64,000 nucleotides of DNA from Macrocystis pyrifera (GCA_031763025.1 JASSKH010000023.1:4615501-4679500); one strand, 5' to 3'; counted from the stretch's first letter, positions 12,622 to 25,960 are shown. A program made the numbers and translations. The notes: a model not told the origin generated them from the letters alone.

Positions 12622-13664
12622 GTGAGCTCCACGGTCAACAAATCACATAGTTTGTTTGTACGAGTGGTCTACAACCGAGTGGGCGACTCTATTCAACCTT
12701 GATCCAGACCACTTACCATGCCGGCACCTTCGTGCGGGGCCATCGCTGGGTAGGTTGCCTTCGGCTCTGTTCATGGGGGCTATGCTCCCTCGACTTTCGG
12801 GGAGTCTACCTTCAGTAGCAGCGTCGTTGTGACCCAGGTTGGGATCGTTGGATGTGGGCTGCAGCAGCAGCACGAAAGCATTTACCGTGCGATTTCCTCC
12901 GAGGTACAGAAAAGGCCAAAGCTTCCGAATACATTTTGAGAGTGGAAGATCGGCGTGCTGTTGGTTGGTAGAAGCTCGGACATGTTGCCGTCGCTTTGAA
13001 TTGTGAGCTTGAAGGGCCTTGACTTTTTCGGGCAGAAGGAGTCAACTCATTTGTGCGTGCTGCAGAGTCTACGTTTCTGTGTCGGTGCCTGCACGAGTAA
13101 AGCACCTGGTGCGTATTAGATTATGCCCCTTTTTTTCTTTCTGTATCGTAATGAAACCGATAAAGATCGCGAACAACCATGGTGCTGAATAGTGACGTTG
13201 CTTGCAAACTGTCCACGACACCACCCGCCCCCCCTCCCCAACGCCCTCCCTTGCCCACTGGAACGAACAATCCGGTTGATTCTCGCGGAATGCTGCCCCC
13301 CACCTCAGCAGCTTGGCGTCCGCATGCATGACTCCGTGGTCCGTCTTAAAACTGAAGCAAGGTGCATGCGCGTGACCGTTGTTCGCCGTACAAGCGTACT
13401 CGTACACTTTATGCTGTAAAGACGTACCTGTTTTAAGGCTTACCCAGGTAGTTAATTTGGGTGGCCTTAGCCAGTATAGCCTATTAATAGAGGACTAATA
13501 CCTGTAATACCTGTGTTATCCACTGAGTCCTGTTTTTGCGATCTCTCTCGACCAGCGCGTCGATCAAAAGCCACGAACGTGGGCTATGGATTTATTTATT
13601 TTTCTTGCTCTTCCCTTTCGCTGTATTCGCCCTTGTTTTCTCTCTCCCTCCTCGTATAGTCGTG

Positions 13665-13920
13665 ACTTAGGGCCTTTCTTATGGGATAGCGTTTTTTCCG
13701 GAAGTTCCAAAGTTTGGAAAAATTGGAAATTTGTATCAAGATACAGAGGCATTCTGTCACGATTTGTGAAAATCTTCAGAAGCGGAAAAAATATCAGGAA
13801 AGTCAAATTTGACATATTTGGGGGGAAAAAACAGGCAAATCTAGAAGATTTAAAAACTGTGCGAAAAAAAAATGAAATTTATGGAGGAGAAAGCTCTCCG
13901 ATAAGAAAGGCCCTTAGATC
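13665..13920. repeat. AT-rich element with short inverted ends
   Basis: CTTAGGGCCTTTCTTAT at about 13666 and ATAAGAAAGGCCCTTAG at about 13900 are inverted repeats (one mismatch) around an AT-rich interior. Confidence 0.6.
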
Positions 13921-14360
13921 CAAAGTTACACAGCAGACTCTCCTCCCCCTTCCCCACTACGGTTCGTGCCTTCATTTTTGATCGCCAAAGACTTCAACTA
14001 TGTCTTCCCTCGTCGACTCGCGTCGAATTTAGCCTATCCACGCTACGCGCTCTCAGCAGATAACTGATTCCTTCTCTTTTTTTAAATACGGGACTTCCAC
14101 TTCCCGAACACCACGGTAGTGCCTTGCGCGTCGTCTGATCCAGGATCTGGCAGCTGGGTAACGCAGCCTCTCGCGTTCACTCGAGGTAAACTTACAAGGG
14201 AGGTGATAAACGTGCCCCCGGGGGCACTTTACTCAACGACACCTCCGGGGGCTTATTGCGCCACAAGGAATTGGGGGGTGCTTTACGGTACGATAGATTG
14301 CCTCCAGAAAAAAGAAAGCTGACGCGGCTATATATTGCGATGCCAGCGACCGTGGGCTAC

Positions 14361-14476
14361 TATTACGGGGGGGGGGGGGGCATAGTGAATAGGACCTAAG
14401 GTACAGACAAAAACCCACAGATTTCCCTATTTTTATTAACAATATTTGGTCCTATTTACTATGGTCCCCCGTAGTA
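14361..14476. mobile_element. MITE-like TIR element, 116 bp
   Basis: Begins TATTACGGGG with an expanded G run, then CATAGTGAATAGGACC; ends GGTCCTATTTACTATGGTCC then CCCGTAGTA. Confidence 0.85.
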
Positions 14477-15709
14477 GACCTATCTGAGGGTTGTCCACGT
14501 CGGTGGGTGCAGTAGTTCCGCCGGCCATCGCTCCTCGCCCGATCTACAGACGTGTTCGTGTTCTCAACTACCATGCTCTCTCCCATTAACCCCTTCAGGG
14601 ACCCCGATATAGCGACCAAAGCAATGAGAAGCGTTAGTGTTACATCAACCGTCTACGGGCAACGTGAGGGCCCAGACTTACGGGTAGGGTCATGCTGCGC
14701 CCGTGCCGTACGACTCCTTGCATCAACGATTGTAACTCGGACAAGTGCTTGTATCACCCCTCAACCACGCAGTGGCCGGTGCTGTAATCGTCAATTTTTA
14801 TCGTCAAGCTTCCTCTCTGAAGTCCCTAGCTGCTGACGTGGGAGCATCGTGGGGGGCACATAAATAAGATAAACGTGTCTCTAAAAATAGCAAATATTAA
14901 ACACGCTACCACGCACGATGGCGGCAACCGTAGTATATGAGACTTGCATGTGGGTTGTTCACGGCGTCTACGGCCGGAGTGGGGTGCAGTAGTTCCGCTG
15001 GTCGTAGATCCTAGCCGATATACAGATTATTTGTGTTCTTAATGACCATGTTCTCTGCTGGACACATGTATGCTGCCAAGCGACCTGACATGAGAGATTT
15101 TGGATATAAGGAATCTTACCGTCTACCGGGCCGCCAGGCACTACAGCCATTGGCCTGGTTGCGCGGCGCATTCGTGATGTGCGCGATCAGCATCGTATAT
15201 GCACTACAGTAGTTGCCGCGCCATCTTAGTGTGCAAGCTTGTATACGATTGTCAAAAACACTCCCTAAGGAGGCAGTACTGTTTGAGCCATACTACGAGT
15301 CGATGATACGACAAATAGCCCCTTTGTACAACACTTCCCCAGAAACAATGATGGACTATACCCCCGATGGGGCAGAACCGGTTACGTGCGCGTAAATTAC
15401 AGCAATAATCAGAACAACAGTAGTTAAAGAGATCTCTGTGACTTCGCTTCTCGCACCTGATATAATTAATGATGATGTCGGTAGATCGTCAATCATGTTT
15501 CCCTGCTGATATACCACCTTACCGGTACCTGGGCTGCGAAACCACGGCGGTGTATACATTTATAGTAAGATCAGGTCGGGACACTTTATATCCCTTGCCA
15601 GGTTTGAGTATTGGACAGGTACTCGTTGGTACTCATGTGTGTTGATTGCTTAGAGATAAAAGAAGAGCAGCGTTATTCCTTTCGGGCACGATGAGAGACT
15701 GTTATGAAG

Positions 15710-16080
15710 CATAGGTTGGGTTCGTCCTGCCGACGACGCCATTTATTAAGGTCTTAGTCCTTTGGGCTACTGGTAAAGGGTTAATCGATCGCCTACCCAA
15801 CCTAAGCCTTGAAACACTCTCCCCCCCTGGAATGGACCGGATATACGGTCGACGCGTATCACCAACACGCGGTTCCAATTCCTTGGGACCCAGAAGTATT
15901 CTTCAGATTCTTGACATGAGGACAGTCACTTTCTTTCGAAAGCGTTTGTCATGGTGGACGTGAGATTCGAACTCACGTCCAACGACCCATGTCCTGCCGA
16001 CGACGCCATTCGTTCAAGTTCTAGTCAGTCGGGCTACTGATAGAAGATTAACCGATCGCCTACCCAACCTAAGCCTTATA
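15710..16080 (-). repeat. Two copies of a tRNA-like/SINE-like sequence
   Basis: Segments 15730-15810 and 15990-16079 share CCTGCCGACGACGCCATT, GGGCTACTG and GATCGCCTACCCAACCTAAG. On the minus strand the right copy continues into a perfect T-arm, GTGAG-TTCGAAT-CTCAC (15965-15981), with a D-loop-like GGCGATCGGTTAATC upstream. No full cloverleaf closes, so this is not called a functional tRNA. Confidence 0.5.
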
Positions 16081-16729
16081 GCACATTGGCTTCGTTCGCG
16101 CAATGTCCATGCTGTTCTTCAATGTGATGGAAAACCTGCACCGGCTGCCGCATCGTCGACACATGGGCGTTTCGTAGGTCGCAGGCAGTGTACTCGAACC
16201 AAATACTTTTTTATTCAGGAGACCCTTCAACTTCATCCCCCCCAAAAAAGCTTGGAAAGAACACGATTATTGACAGCACGAAAACATCTACATGTCGAGC
16301 GAGGAGCAATGACCGGCGCAACTACTGCACCCACCACGACAGCAGATGTCGTAGGCAAACGCACAGGCAGGTTTAGTATCCTACGGTCACCTTCATCGTT
16401 CGTCGTAGCGTGCTTCATATCTTATATTTTCGGAGGCATTTTAGCTCGATGTGCCCCCTAAAAAGACTTGGTGAGGTCACGATTACTATCTCTGTGTATC
16501 GGGCGAGGAGCCATGGCAAGCGGAACCGCTGCACCCACCGCGGCAGTAGATGCCGCCGACATTATCAGCCAGGTCAAGTATGCTATGGTCACTGTCATCG
16601 CGCGCGAAATTATTCCTTTTGTTTCCGGGCGCACTTTAGCCTAATATGCCCCCAATCCCGCGTGTGAAGTGCTACCGGGGGTGTCGTTACCTAAAGTGCC
16701 CCTGGCGGCGCTTTTGTCGTCTCTCAAGA

Positions 16730-19700
16730 AGTAACGGCGTCGGGCATTTACGCGGTGCGTCGGGGTTCGTGGTTCCGAGCATAGCGCTTTAATTTACAGC
16801 GTCCATCGGCGCTTCCATTTATCGGTGACGCTAGGTGTGGATGTTGCCTTGAAGGTAAAACACGTACTGTAACTCTGGTTGTTGGTGATCTCTTCGATAT
16901 TCACTTGGGGATTGGTTAGCGATTGACAGGTTAGTCAGTTGAAATCGGACACATTGTAGTGGAGTACGGTTAATGTTATCGATGGGCGTGTATAAGTTCC
17001 ACCGATAACGGAGCTTCACCTGCTGTACAACTGTGATGCGGGGACCGGTCTAGGGTAGTGGTAAGGGACGCAGGTTGTTCTGGCAGCTGGAAAGCAGTGC
17101 TTCGCTTCTTCTGATTTAGATCTTCTTATGGATGGCGAGAGCTGAGGAGGTGCTCTGGTAGAGAAGTGAGAGGTAGGGGGGCGGGACTCGACGCCCAGAT
17201 ATACTCGTCCCACCCCATGCCACAAGCTCAACTAAATTCCTCTTATCTGATGTACTCCTACAGAACTTTCCTATGGCTACCGATCGTTCTTCTGCTAATT
17301 TAAGAACTTCTCACTTCGTAGTCCTATCTGCGTCAAGGAACATTACTCTCGTCTAACGGGCTATCCGCCCTAGGGAACATTCCTAAAAGAACGTTACTCT
17401 CGACTAACGGAATATCCGCCGGGTTAATCCATTCTTTGGATTATTCTCGTACTCGTGAGACTACAAGACTGCAACGTATTATCTATATCTATAGCCCATG
17501 AATACTCTACTCATATCACACAGCCCTGATGATGGGCTTCTTTTAAAGATTGATGTCGCTCGCGATTGCACTTGAGAACTACTAAACTCTAGTGGGAGGA
17601 AGGCCTCGTACAACAGGATGTATGTACGAACGCAAGTCTCCGGCGCCAGCCCGTGGCTTTTCCAGGCAACACGCGTCGTCCATTCGGTTGTCTGGCGCAG
17701 TAGATCCCACGGGTGCTCTCCGGGCAATACACAGCATTGCTGATGCCGCAGGGATAGAGAGTCGTCGACAAATGGAAACGCCGGTGTTCGCTGCAGAGTA
17801 TGATATTGTGCTCAAAATCACTACCCCCGACGGACTGCGTGATTGCCCAACGCCATTTTTTGTTTACCTCGCGAGTTAATACGAGAGTCTAGCTTACCCA
17901 GAGCCTAGTATCAGACTTTAGCTCTGGTCCTAGGATCTGGGTAAGCCAGCCTCACGCGTTAACTTGGGAGAAAAACAAGCAATGTCGTCAGAGAATCACG
18001 CGGTCCGTTGGGGGTAATAGGTTTGTGCACAACAACTACATTTTGCAGCGTTCCCCGGCGTTTCCGTTTAGTGGCGAGGGTTGGTGTTGATGTCGTCTTG
18101 AAGGTGAGATAATACCTACTGTAGCTCCGGTTGTTGGTGATGTCTTGGTTCGCGTTCTCTTGGGGGCTGTTTAGCGTGTGACAGGATAGTCAGTGAGAGC
18201 CGAGCGAAAGAGGTGGAGCACGGGTGTTGCTCACGATGGACGTTTTTATGTTTTGCCGATAACAGCGCCACGGTGCTTCGCCTGCCGTACAGCATTGAGG
18301 GTGGGTTTGTTTCAACACATTAATCGCTCGAGGTTAAACGTGAGACTACTGCACCTCTGGTTGGAGGCAGGCTTCGTGAAACAGGCCGTAAGCCTGAACG
18401 AAAGTTTCCGGTGCCAATCCGTGGCTTTTTCTGGCTACAGGCGTCGCGCGTTCGGTTGTCTGGAGCGTTTGATCCCGCGGGTACTATCCAGGTTAATACA
18501 CAGCATTGCTGATGCCGCAGAGATAGAGTCGTCGGTAAACAGAAACGCCGGTGTTCGCTGCAAAGTTTGGTGTTGTGTCCAAATTCACTAACCCCGACGG
18601 ACTGCGTGATTGCCCAGCGTCATTTTTTGTTTTTCTCTCTCGCGAGTTAATACGAGATTATAGCTTACCCAGATCCTATTGTCAGACTTTAGCTTTGATC
18701 CTAGGATCTGAGTAAGCCAGCCTCTCACGTTAACTCACGAGATAAACAAGCAATACCGTTAGAAATTCACGCGGTCCCCCGGGGGTAGTGGATTTGGGCA
18801 CAACGCTACATTTTACAGCGTTCCCCGGCTTTTCCGTTTATCTGGCAGCGGTTGGTGTTGACCTCCGGTTGTTGATGGTGTCTTTGTTGGCGTTCTCTTG
18901 GGGATTGGTTAGCGTATGATAGGGTGGTCAGTAAGAGTCGGGCTAGAGAAGTGGACTATCGGTGTTGCTCGCGATGGGAGTTTTACATTTGTCGATAACG
19001 GCGCCACAGAGTTTAGCCTGCCGTATAGCCCTGAAGATAGGTCGGCAGTGAGCGTTCCAACCGCTCGGAGTTGCACTTGAGAACTACTGCTGTACCTCTG
19101 GTGAGAGGTAGGCCTCGTACACAGGCCGTAAGCACGAACGCGTCTCCGGCGCCAGCCCATGGCTTTTTGTGGTCACAGGTGTCGTGCATTCGATTGTCTG
19201 GCGCGTTAGGTCCCGTGGGTACTCTCAAGGCTATGGACAGCATCGTTGAAGCTGCAGGAATTGGGGATCGTTGGTAAAGAGAGCCGTCTGTGGACGCTGC
19301 ACAGTTTTGTGTTGTAGCTCTGATCCTAGGTTCTGGGCAAGCCAGCCTATCGCTTTAGCTCGGGAGATACACGACTAATGTCGTCGGGTAGTCACGCGGT
19401 TTCGTGTTTTTGAACACAACTCTAACATTTGCTGCGTCCACCGGCGCTTCTGTTTATCGGCGACATTTGGTGTTGATGCTACCTTGCAGGTGCATCACGT
19501 ACTGTAGCTCCGGTTGTTACTCTCTTTTTATGTTTTCTTGGGGATTGATTACCGCGTGACAGGGCGGTCAGTTGGAGACGGGCTCTAGTTTTGGAATTTC
19601 GGTGTTGCTCGCGATGGGCGTTTGTATGTTCCGCGAATAACGGCGCCACGGAGTTTCACCTGACATACAGTTCTGATGATGAGTTGGTATTGTGCATTTT

Positions 19701-22700
19701 TGCCGCCGGGAGTTGCACACGAAAACTACTGTACCTCTGGTGGGAAGAAGGCTCGGTATAACAGGGTGTAAGCAGGAACACAAACTTCCGACGCCAGCCC
19801 CTGTAATTTCGTGGCTACTGGCGTCGTGCATTTGGTTGTCTGGCGCGGTCGGTACCGCGGTTTTTTTTTTTTCCCGGCAATAGACAACAGCGTTAATTTG
19901 GCAAGCACAAATGGGGGATTTCTTGATCCAAAGGTCTCGGTAGCGCATCCTCTCGCGTTCACTCCAGAAAAAGGAAGTTTAGTGCTGACCAATCACGCGG
20001 TCAGTCAGGGTAAGTGATCTAGAGTACAACTGATTTTTGCGGCGTTCACCAGTGTTTCCGATTATCGGCGACGTTTGGTATGACTGTTTCTTTGAAGGAG
20101 AAACATCTACTGTAGCTCCAGGTGATTGTGATGCCTTTGTTGATGTGCTCTTGGGGACGGGGTAGCGTGTGACAGGGCAGTCAGTGGGAATCAAGCTAAA
20201 ACAGTTGAGCACCAGTGTTGCTTGAGGTGGGAGTTTGAACGTTTGGCTGATAACGGCGCCACGGAGGATCACCGACTGTACAAGCCTGATGATGGGTTTG
20301 TTTCGAGAATCTCAGTCGAGTTGCACATGAGAATTACATCCGGTGGGAGGTAGGCCGCGTATATTAGGCTGTAAGCGCGAACACAAGCTTCCGACGCTAA
20401 CCCGTGACTTTTCGTGGCTACTGGCAACGTGCGTTTGATTATATGGCTGCGGTAGGCCCCGCAGGTGTTCTCGAGGCAATACCCAGCGGCGTTGATGCGG
20501 CAGGAATAGCGAGTGGCCGACGAACGGAAACGTCGGCGAAGGCTGCAAAATGTTAGTGGTGTTCTCAAGTCCACTACCCCTGATGAAGCGCGTGACTACC
20601 CGACGGTATATGTGTTTTTCTCGCGCTTCATCCGTGAAGGCTGAGTCGCCCAGGACCCACGGTGACAGCCAAGGCCGTCCCCCTTCGCTCCCTTGGCTCC
20701 CTTAGCTCTGATCCTGGGATCTGTGTAATCCAGCGTCTCGCGTTCACCAGCGAGGTGAGAAATGATGGGTATTCACACGGTCCGTCGGGATTAGTAGGTT
20801 TGAGCGCAGCACTGACATTTTGCGGTGTTGACAAGCGTTTCCGTATAGCGCGACGTTTAGTATGAATATTACCTTGAAGGTGAAACATCTACTGTAGTTT
20901 CAGGTGTTAGTGATGTATTTTTTAGGTGTACTCTTGGGGATGGGCTAGCGTGTGACATGGTAGTCAATTTCATTGGGTTATGGAAGTTGAGTATCGATGG
21001 TGCTCGCGACGGGCGTTCGCATATTCCGCCACTGACTTCGCCACGGAGTTTCGCCTGCAGTATAGCCCTGACGATAGATCGGTATTGAGCGTTTCGATTG
21101 GTCGGAGTTGCACGTAAGAACAACCTCTGGTGGGAGGTAGACCACTACTATCAGGCTGTAAGCACGAACACAAGTTTCCGACGCCAAACCGTGGTTTTTT
21201 GTGACTACAGGCGTCGTTCTTCCGGTTATCTGGCGCCGCAGGCCCCGCAGGTGTTCTCCAAGCAACATACAGCGGTGTTGATGCGGTAGGAATGGCGGGT
21301 CGCCAATGAAATGAAACGCCGGTGAACCCGGCAAATGTTAGATTACGCTCGAGCGCACTAACCCCGACGAACCTCCATTGTTTTTCTCGCGCAGTCATCC
21401 CGAGGGGCTAAGTCACCCAGGTCCCACGATGAGAGTCAACATCATCCCCCTTGGCTCCCTTGGCTCTTATCGTGGGATCTGGGTAATCCAGCCTCTCAAG
21501 TTCACCCGTGAGAATAGCGAATAGTGGCGTTGGGTATTCACGCGGTCCGTCGGGGTTAGTATGGGCACAACACTGACATTTGTGGCGTTCACCAGCGGTT
21601 CCGTTCATCAACGACGTGTGGTATGGATGTTGCTTTGAGGGGAAATAATCTACTATAGCTCCAGGTGCTGATGATGTCGTTGTCCATGTGCTCTTGGGGA
21701 TGGAGTTTCTGTCGAGTTCCACTTGAGAACTACCTCTGGCGGGAGTTAGGCCACGGCTGATGCAGGCTGTAAGCGCGAACACATGTTTCCGACGTCAAAA
21801 CCGGTGGCTTCCGTGGCTGCTGGCATAGTGTGTCCGATTATCTGGTGCCGTAGGCCCCACAGGTGTTTTCCAGGCAATAGACAACGGCGTTGATGCGGCA
21901 GGAATAGCAGGTCGCCGACGAACGGAAACGCCGGTGAACGCTGCAAATGTTAGTGTTGTGCTCAAAATCGTTAACACGGACGAAGCACGTGATAACCCGA
22001 CGCCATTCTTTTTATTCTCGTGCGTGATCCGGAGAGGCTGGGTCGCTCAAATCCCACACTGAGAGCAAAGGCCAGGTCGTCTATCTTGGCTCCCTCGGCT
22101 CTGATTCTGAGATCTGGAAAATCCAGCCTCTTGTGTTCACCCTCGAGAGAATAAAATAGTGGCGTTAGGTAATCACGCAATTCGCCTGAGTTAGTATGTT
22201 CGAGCACAACGCTGAATTTTGCGGTGTTGACCACCATTTCCGTCTGGCGGCAGTTTTTTTGTATGGATGTTGCCTTCAAGGTGCAACGCCTGCTGTAACT
22301 CTAGGTGTCGGCGGTCTCTATGTTGATGCTCCCTTTAGGATGGGCTATAGCGTGTGACAGGGTAATCAGTGGGAATCGGGCCATAGAAGTGGAGTCCCGG
22401 TGGTGCTCGCGACGGCCTTTTGTGTGTTCCGCCGAAAACGACGCCATGAAGTTCCACCTGACGTAGAGCCGTAATGATGGGTTTGTATCGAAAAAATTGT
22501 GTCGAGTTGCACATGTGGGCTATGCCCCTGGTGAGAGGCAGGCCTCGTAAAAACAAGCTGAAAGCACGAACACAAGTTTCCGGAGTCAGCCCATGACTTT
22601 CCGCGGCAACTGGTGTCGTGCATGCGACTCTCTGGCACAGTAGGTTCCGTTTGTGCTCTCCAGGTAATAGAAAGCATTGTCGATGCGGCAGGAAGAGAGA

Positions 22701-23330
22701 GTCGCCGACAAGCGGAAACGCCGGCGGGTGCTGCAAATATTTTCGTGGTGCTCAAATTCACTAACCTCGACGGACCTCGTGATTACCCGACACCACCTTT
22801 TATTTCGTCTCGCGACTAACATGGGATGCTAAGTGTTTCAGATCCTAGGATGAAAAAAAGACTCTCATTCTAAGATCTGAGTAGCCTAGCCTCTCGTGTT
22901 AACTCGCGAGATAAACCTAATACGGTGTCGGGTAGTCACGCGGGCCGCCAGGGTTAGTGAGCTTGAGTTCAACACTACATTTGCAGAGTTCACGGGCGTT
23001 TACGTTTATCGGCGGCGTTTGGTGCGGATGTTGCCTTGAATTTGCAACACCTACTGGCCGTAGCTCCAGTTGTTGGTGGTCCTGTTGATGTTGCCTCAGG
23101 GATTGGTTAGCGTGTGGCAGGGTGTCATAGTAATGGGATGCACACCGTTGTTGCTGGAGATGGGCATTCGTATGGTGCGCCAATAAAGTCACTCCGATGT
23201 TTCGCCTGTCGTGCAGCCCTGATGATGGGTTGGTGTAGAGTGTTCCTATCGCTTGGAGTTGAGCCTGATTATCACCCATGGTGGCAGGCAGGCAGGCCTG
23301 TACGATATATCAGGCTGTAAGTACGAACAC
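16730..23330 (+). repeat. Tandem array of a foldback unit, about 9 degenerate copies of roughly 760 bp
   Basis: The anchor CTTGGGGATTGGTTAGCGTG with GACAGGGT-type continuation recurs at about 16903, 18158, 18898, 19538, 20151, 20933, 21693 (partly deleted), 22334 and 23095, always in the same orientation. Spacings of 610-780 bp, with one of 1255, show unit length and indels. Unit ends are inverted repeats of each other: for example 22781-22794 GATTACCCGACACC and 22924-22937 GGTGTCGGGTAGTC, with arms extending about 150-190 bases each side through GGAAACGCCGG/GGCGTTTACGT-type matches. Open frames in both strands are short and broken. Confidence 0.9.
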
Positions 23331-24984
23331 AAGTTAGGATACATGATCTGTGTGTGATTTACGAGCGATTCTCGTGCCAGTTCCTGCTCGAGCGATTGCT
23401 AGACGTGTACGAGGGGTGTGTTACAAGGCTAGGGGTGTTCGGGCGGACAGCCTAAGGCACAGGGTACCGGAGAAGTCGGAAGTTGGGGCAGGACGCTGGC
23501 GTGAGTCAGATATCGTCCGCTGCGCGGGGAATGGGCGTCAACGGTTGGGGACCGTTCGGATGAAAACATGCGTACGAGGCTGTTTTTTGTTGTTTACTGA
23601 GGGGGGCGGACAGTGCACACGGACAGTTTTCCATCGGACACGTTTGGAAATTTTGTATACAGTAGACCCTAGGTAAAAGTTGGGAATTATACCCCGAGCG
23701 TCAGCTGAAGGGGCGCACTTTGGGTTGGCACACGAGCGTTGGTGAGTTAAAAAATGCAGAACACCCCAGTAAACTGGGGGATTAATATAGTTTGAAGCTG
23801 AGTGCGTGTCGCACAACTAGTTGCTTGTAGCTCTCCTTACCTTTGCAAATTCGGGCTGCCTCGTGCGGCCGATGCTGTGGTCGTCGCTTTAAATAAATCA
23901 TGCGTTCTCTCTGAGTCCCAAAAATGAGAGCTTTGCTTGATGCATCTGTGTTCTTGTTAATGGCACTTTGATACTGCCCGCACCGACGGGGAACACGTGT
24001 CACGGCGATGGAGCCCGAAAATTAAAAAAATACTGTACTCCTCGGATCTAGAACATCGTGGAACAACACCGAGCCCTTGGCCCGACAATTCGCAGAGAAT
24101 GGATTGTACCTCTTAATCCTCCCCTAGATCGTCGCTCATCTCTCTGCCCCCACCGCTCTTGCTCGGTCGCCACTCCCTACGAATGCATTGTATCCATTTC
24201 CCTTCCCTACCTCTCGGGAGAGGCAAATGCATCAACGGGCCTACATCATCTTGGTATGATATCTTGCGCCATCGTAATTATTGTGCGGATGTGAGCACCT
24301 AAAACCTCCCGACGGAAACAACGTTTGACAATTTTTTGAAAGTATGTACGAAACAAGTTCGGAAAACAAAGCCTCTTCGGCCACAGAGAGTGGCTCGAAC
24401 GTTACTACAACAGCTACCCGGGTATCCGTGAGCACCTTGGTAGACCACGGTGGAACCCGCACCCGGTATTACACAGCACATCCATCAGTCAGACAGACCC
24501 GCCAAACGATCCGGGGGAGGGGCGTCAGTTACAAAAAATATAAGGCCTGGCACATCAAAATCAAATCACCCATACGAAGGAGCAACTAAAACATAGGTGC
24601 ACCAACCCGGGCGCCATACACTTGGTGAGCGGTTTTGCTAGCCACCCCCTCCATTCCACTCCAGCACACCTCCTTGCCTCGTGCCCTCCCGAAACTACCA
24701 GATCAATACATGGCACAAACAACTGACGCTCAAAGGGCACAGCTGGGAGAGACATCACAAACACACGTATACACAATAATATGTCATACCGTTCCTGATA
24801 CCTGGCATATATACTCGGTATATGCTGCAAAAACCAGAACGTGAACATCAACAGAAGTGGCGTGGCCCGCTAGCCCACTTCACCTATCTCTACGCGTCCC
24901 ACATCTCGGCGCGTCCGCAAGGAGTGCACTTCTTGCTTAAAAAACAAAGCAAGAGTACGCGAACAGAGTCGCGTGCGGCGCCGA

Positions 24985-25330
24985 CAGGCACATAGATAGC
25001 CTACACCCTAGTTTTGTTTCTTTACCCTAAACTAAGCCACGATCCCAATCGCGGTCTCCCACACAGCCGAAAGCCTCCTCCCTTTGAACGCCAATGTAAG
25101 ACGAAGACGCATTCGAACAAATACTATCATACCATACAACAGCAGTGGCCCCTACGCCACCCCCGCCCCCCCCCCCCCCCCCCCCCCCCATCCCCGTCGT
25201 TCTTCGCCCGCCGGGTGACAAGGCACAAAGATAGTCTACACTTCGTTTTGTTTTATACCCGAAACTCAGCCACGATTACAGTTGCGGATTCCCGCACAAT
25301 CAACCCCCCCCCGCCCCCTAACACCGATGT
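24985..25330 (+). repeat. Direct duplication with poly-C between copies
   Basis: AGGCACATAGATAGCCTACA and AGGCACAAAGATAGTCTACA start two copies about 230 bases apart; both continue with GTTTTGTTT, a Ser/His-like CAGCCACGAT-type block and CGATGTAAGA. A run of about 23 C lies between them. Confidence 0.75.
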
Positions 25331-25684
25331 AAGATGCAGTTCAACGAAGCTGGCAACACGAAACAGTTTTGAACCCTAACCCCACCCCTCCCCCCACATC
25401 CTCCTCAATAGTCGCCCGAGTTTTCGTTGTGATCCTCATATAAAACAGCGACCCCTTCGCCACCCCCCCCCCCCTCCCGTCCCTAACACCCCCCCTTCGC
25501 CCAGGGTCTCGTTGTTGTTCGCGCCCTTTGATTCACCTGTCCTTCGCGCTAAGAGCAGTACCATTACATGGAAGCATTCCTGCCATAGCATCCTCCACGG
25601 CAGGTGGCCTTCTGTCTCACTCCCAAGAAGGTGTATTAACACGGCCGCAAGGGTGCGAAAAGTGAACCCCAAGCTTTTACACAT

Positions 25685-25960
25685 CGGGCAGCATCACGAT
25701 CCCAGACCCTCTAGATCCAGCAGTTGCCCTTGTGAGATGCAATCCTCGCCGTTGTGAGATGCCGTGCAAGAGCCGTATACCTTGTACCGGTATACCCTAC
25801 AGCTCCTCCCACCGGCAATCACGTGCGGAAAAAACCGTGCCATGCAGACCCCACCCGGAAAACATGATCTACGAGTATTAACAGTAAATCGTGCACATCA
25901 TATAAATCAGGGATACCTCTGCCCCGAAACATCTACTGTAGATCATTTTGAGGATCTGAT
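25685..25960 (+). repeat. GATC-rich dispersed element, diverged copy
   Basis: Has TGTGAGATGCCGTGCAAGA (family form: GAGATGCTGTGCAGGA), CTCTGCCCCGAAA and CTACTGTAGATCA, with a fragment missing in the middle. It lies just downstream of the Mpv17-family stop codon. Confidence 0.5.

Larger units (their letters stand above)
9698..14126. other. Intergenic region between SNU13 and the foldback region
   Basis: No recognised gene. It holds a 64-base G run (10965-11028), two A-rich related stretches (11060-11160 and 11733-11810, both starting GTGCGC plus an A run), a short inverted repeat (CCGTTTCTCCAGAG near 11385 with CTCTGGAGAAACGG near 11568), a weak exon candidate at 12493 and an inverted-repeat element at 13665. 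Confidence 0.6.
14127..16730. repeat. Nested foldback repeat region
   Basis: Direct copies of a GGTGCAGTAGTTCCGC segment lie at about 14505 and 14980, and inverted copies at about 16310-16345 and 16505-16560 (CAACTACTGCACCCACC, CGCTGCACCCACC). CCGGGGGCACTTTACTCAAC near 14219 is inverted near 16680 (GTCGTTACCTAAAGTGCCCC). The segment at 14135-14200 matches the junction sequence of the tandem array that follows. GTGCCCCCGGGGGCAC at 14212-14227 is a perfect palindrome. No gene was recognised; 15.2-15.7 kb looks unique. Confidence 0.75.

Noticed and set aside
13586..13981. 131-codon frame
   Set aside because: Low-complexity translation of an AT-rich inverted-repeat element with no conserved motif.
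16730..23330. Conserved open frames on both strands of the tandem array (up to 142 codons, e.g. 21398-20970)
   Set aside because: The frames are broken differently in each copy, both strands look equally open, and no domain was recognised; the similarity follows from the DNA repeat itself.
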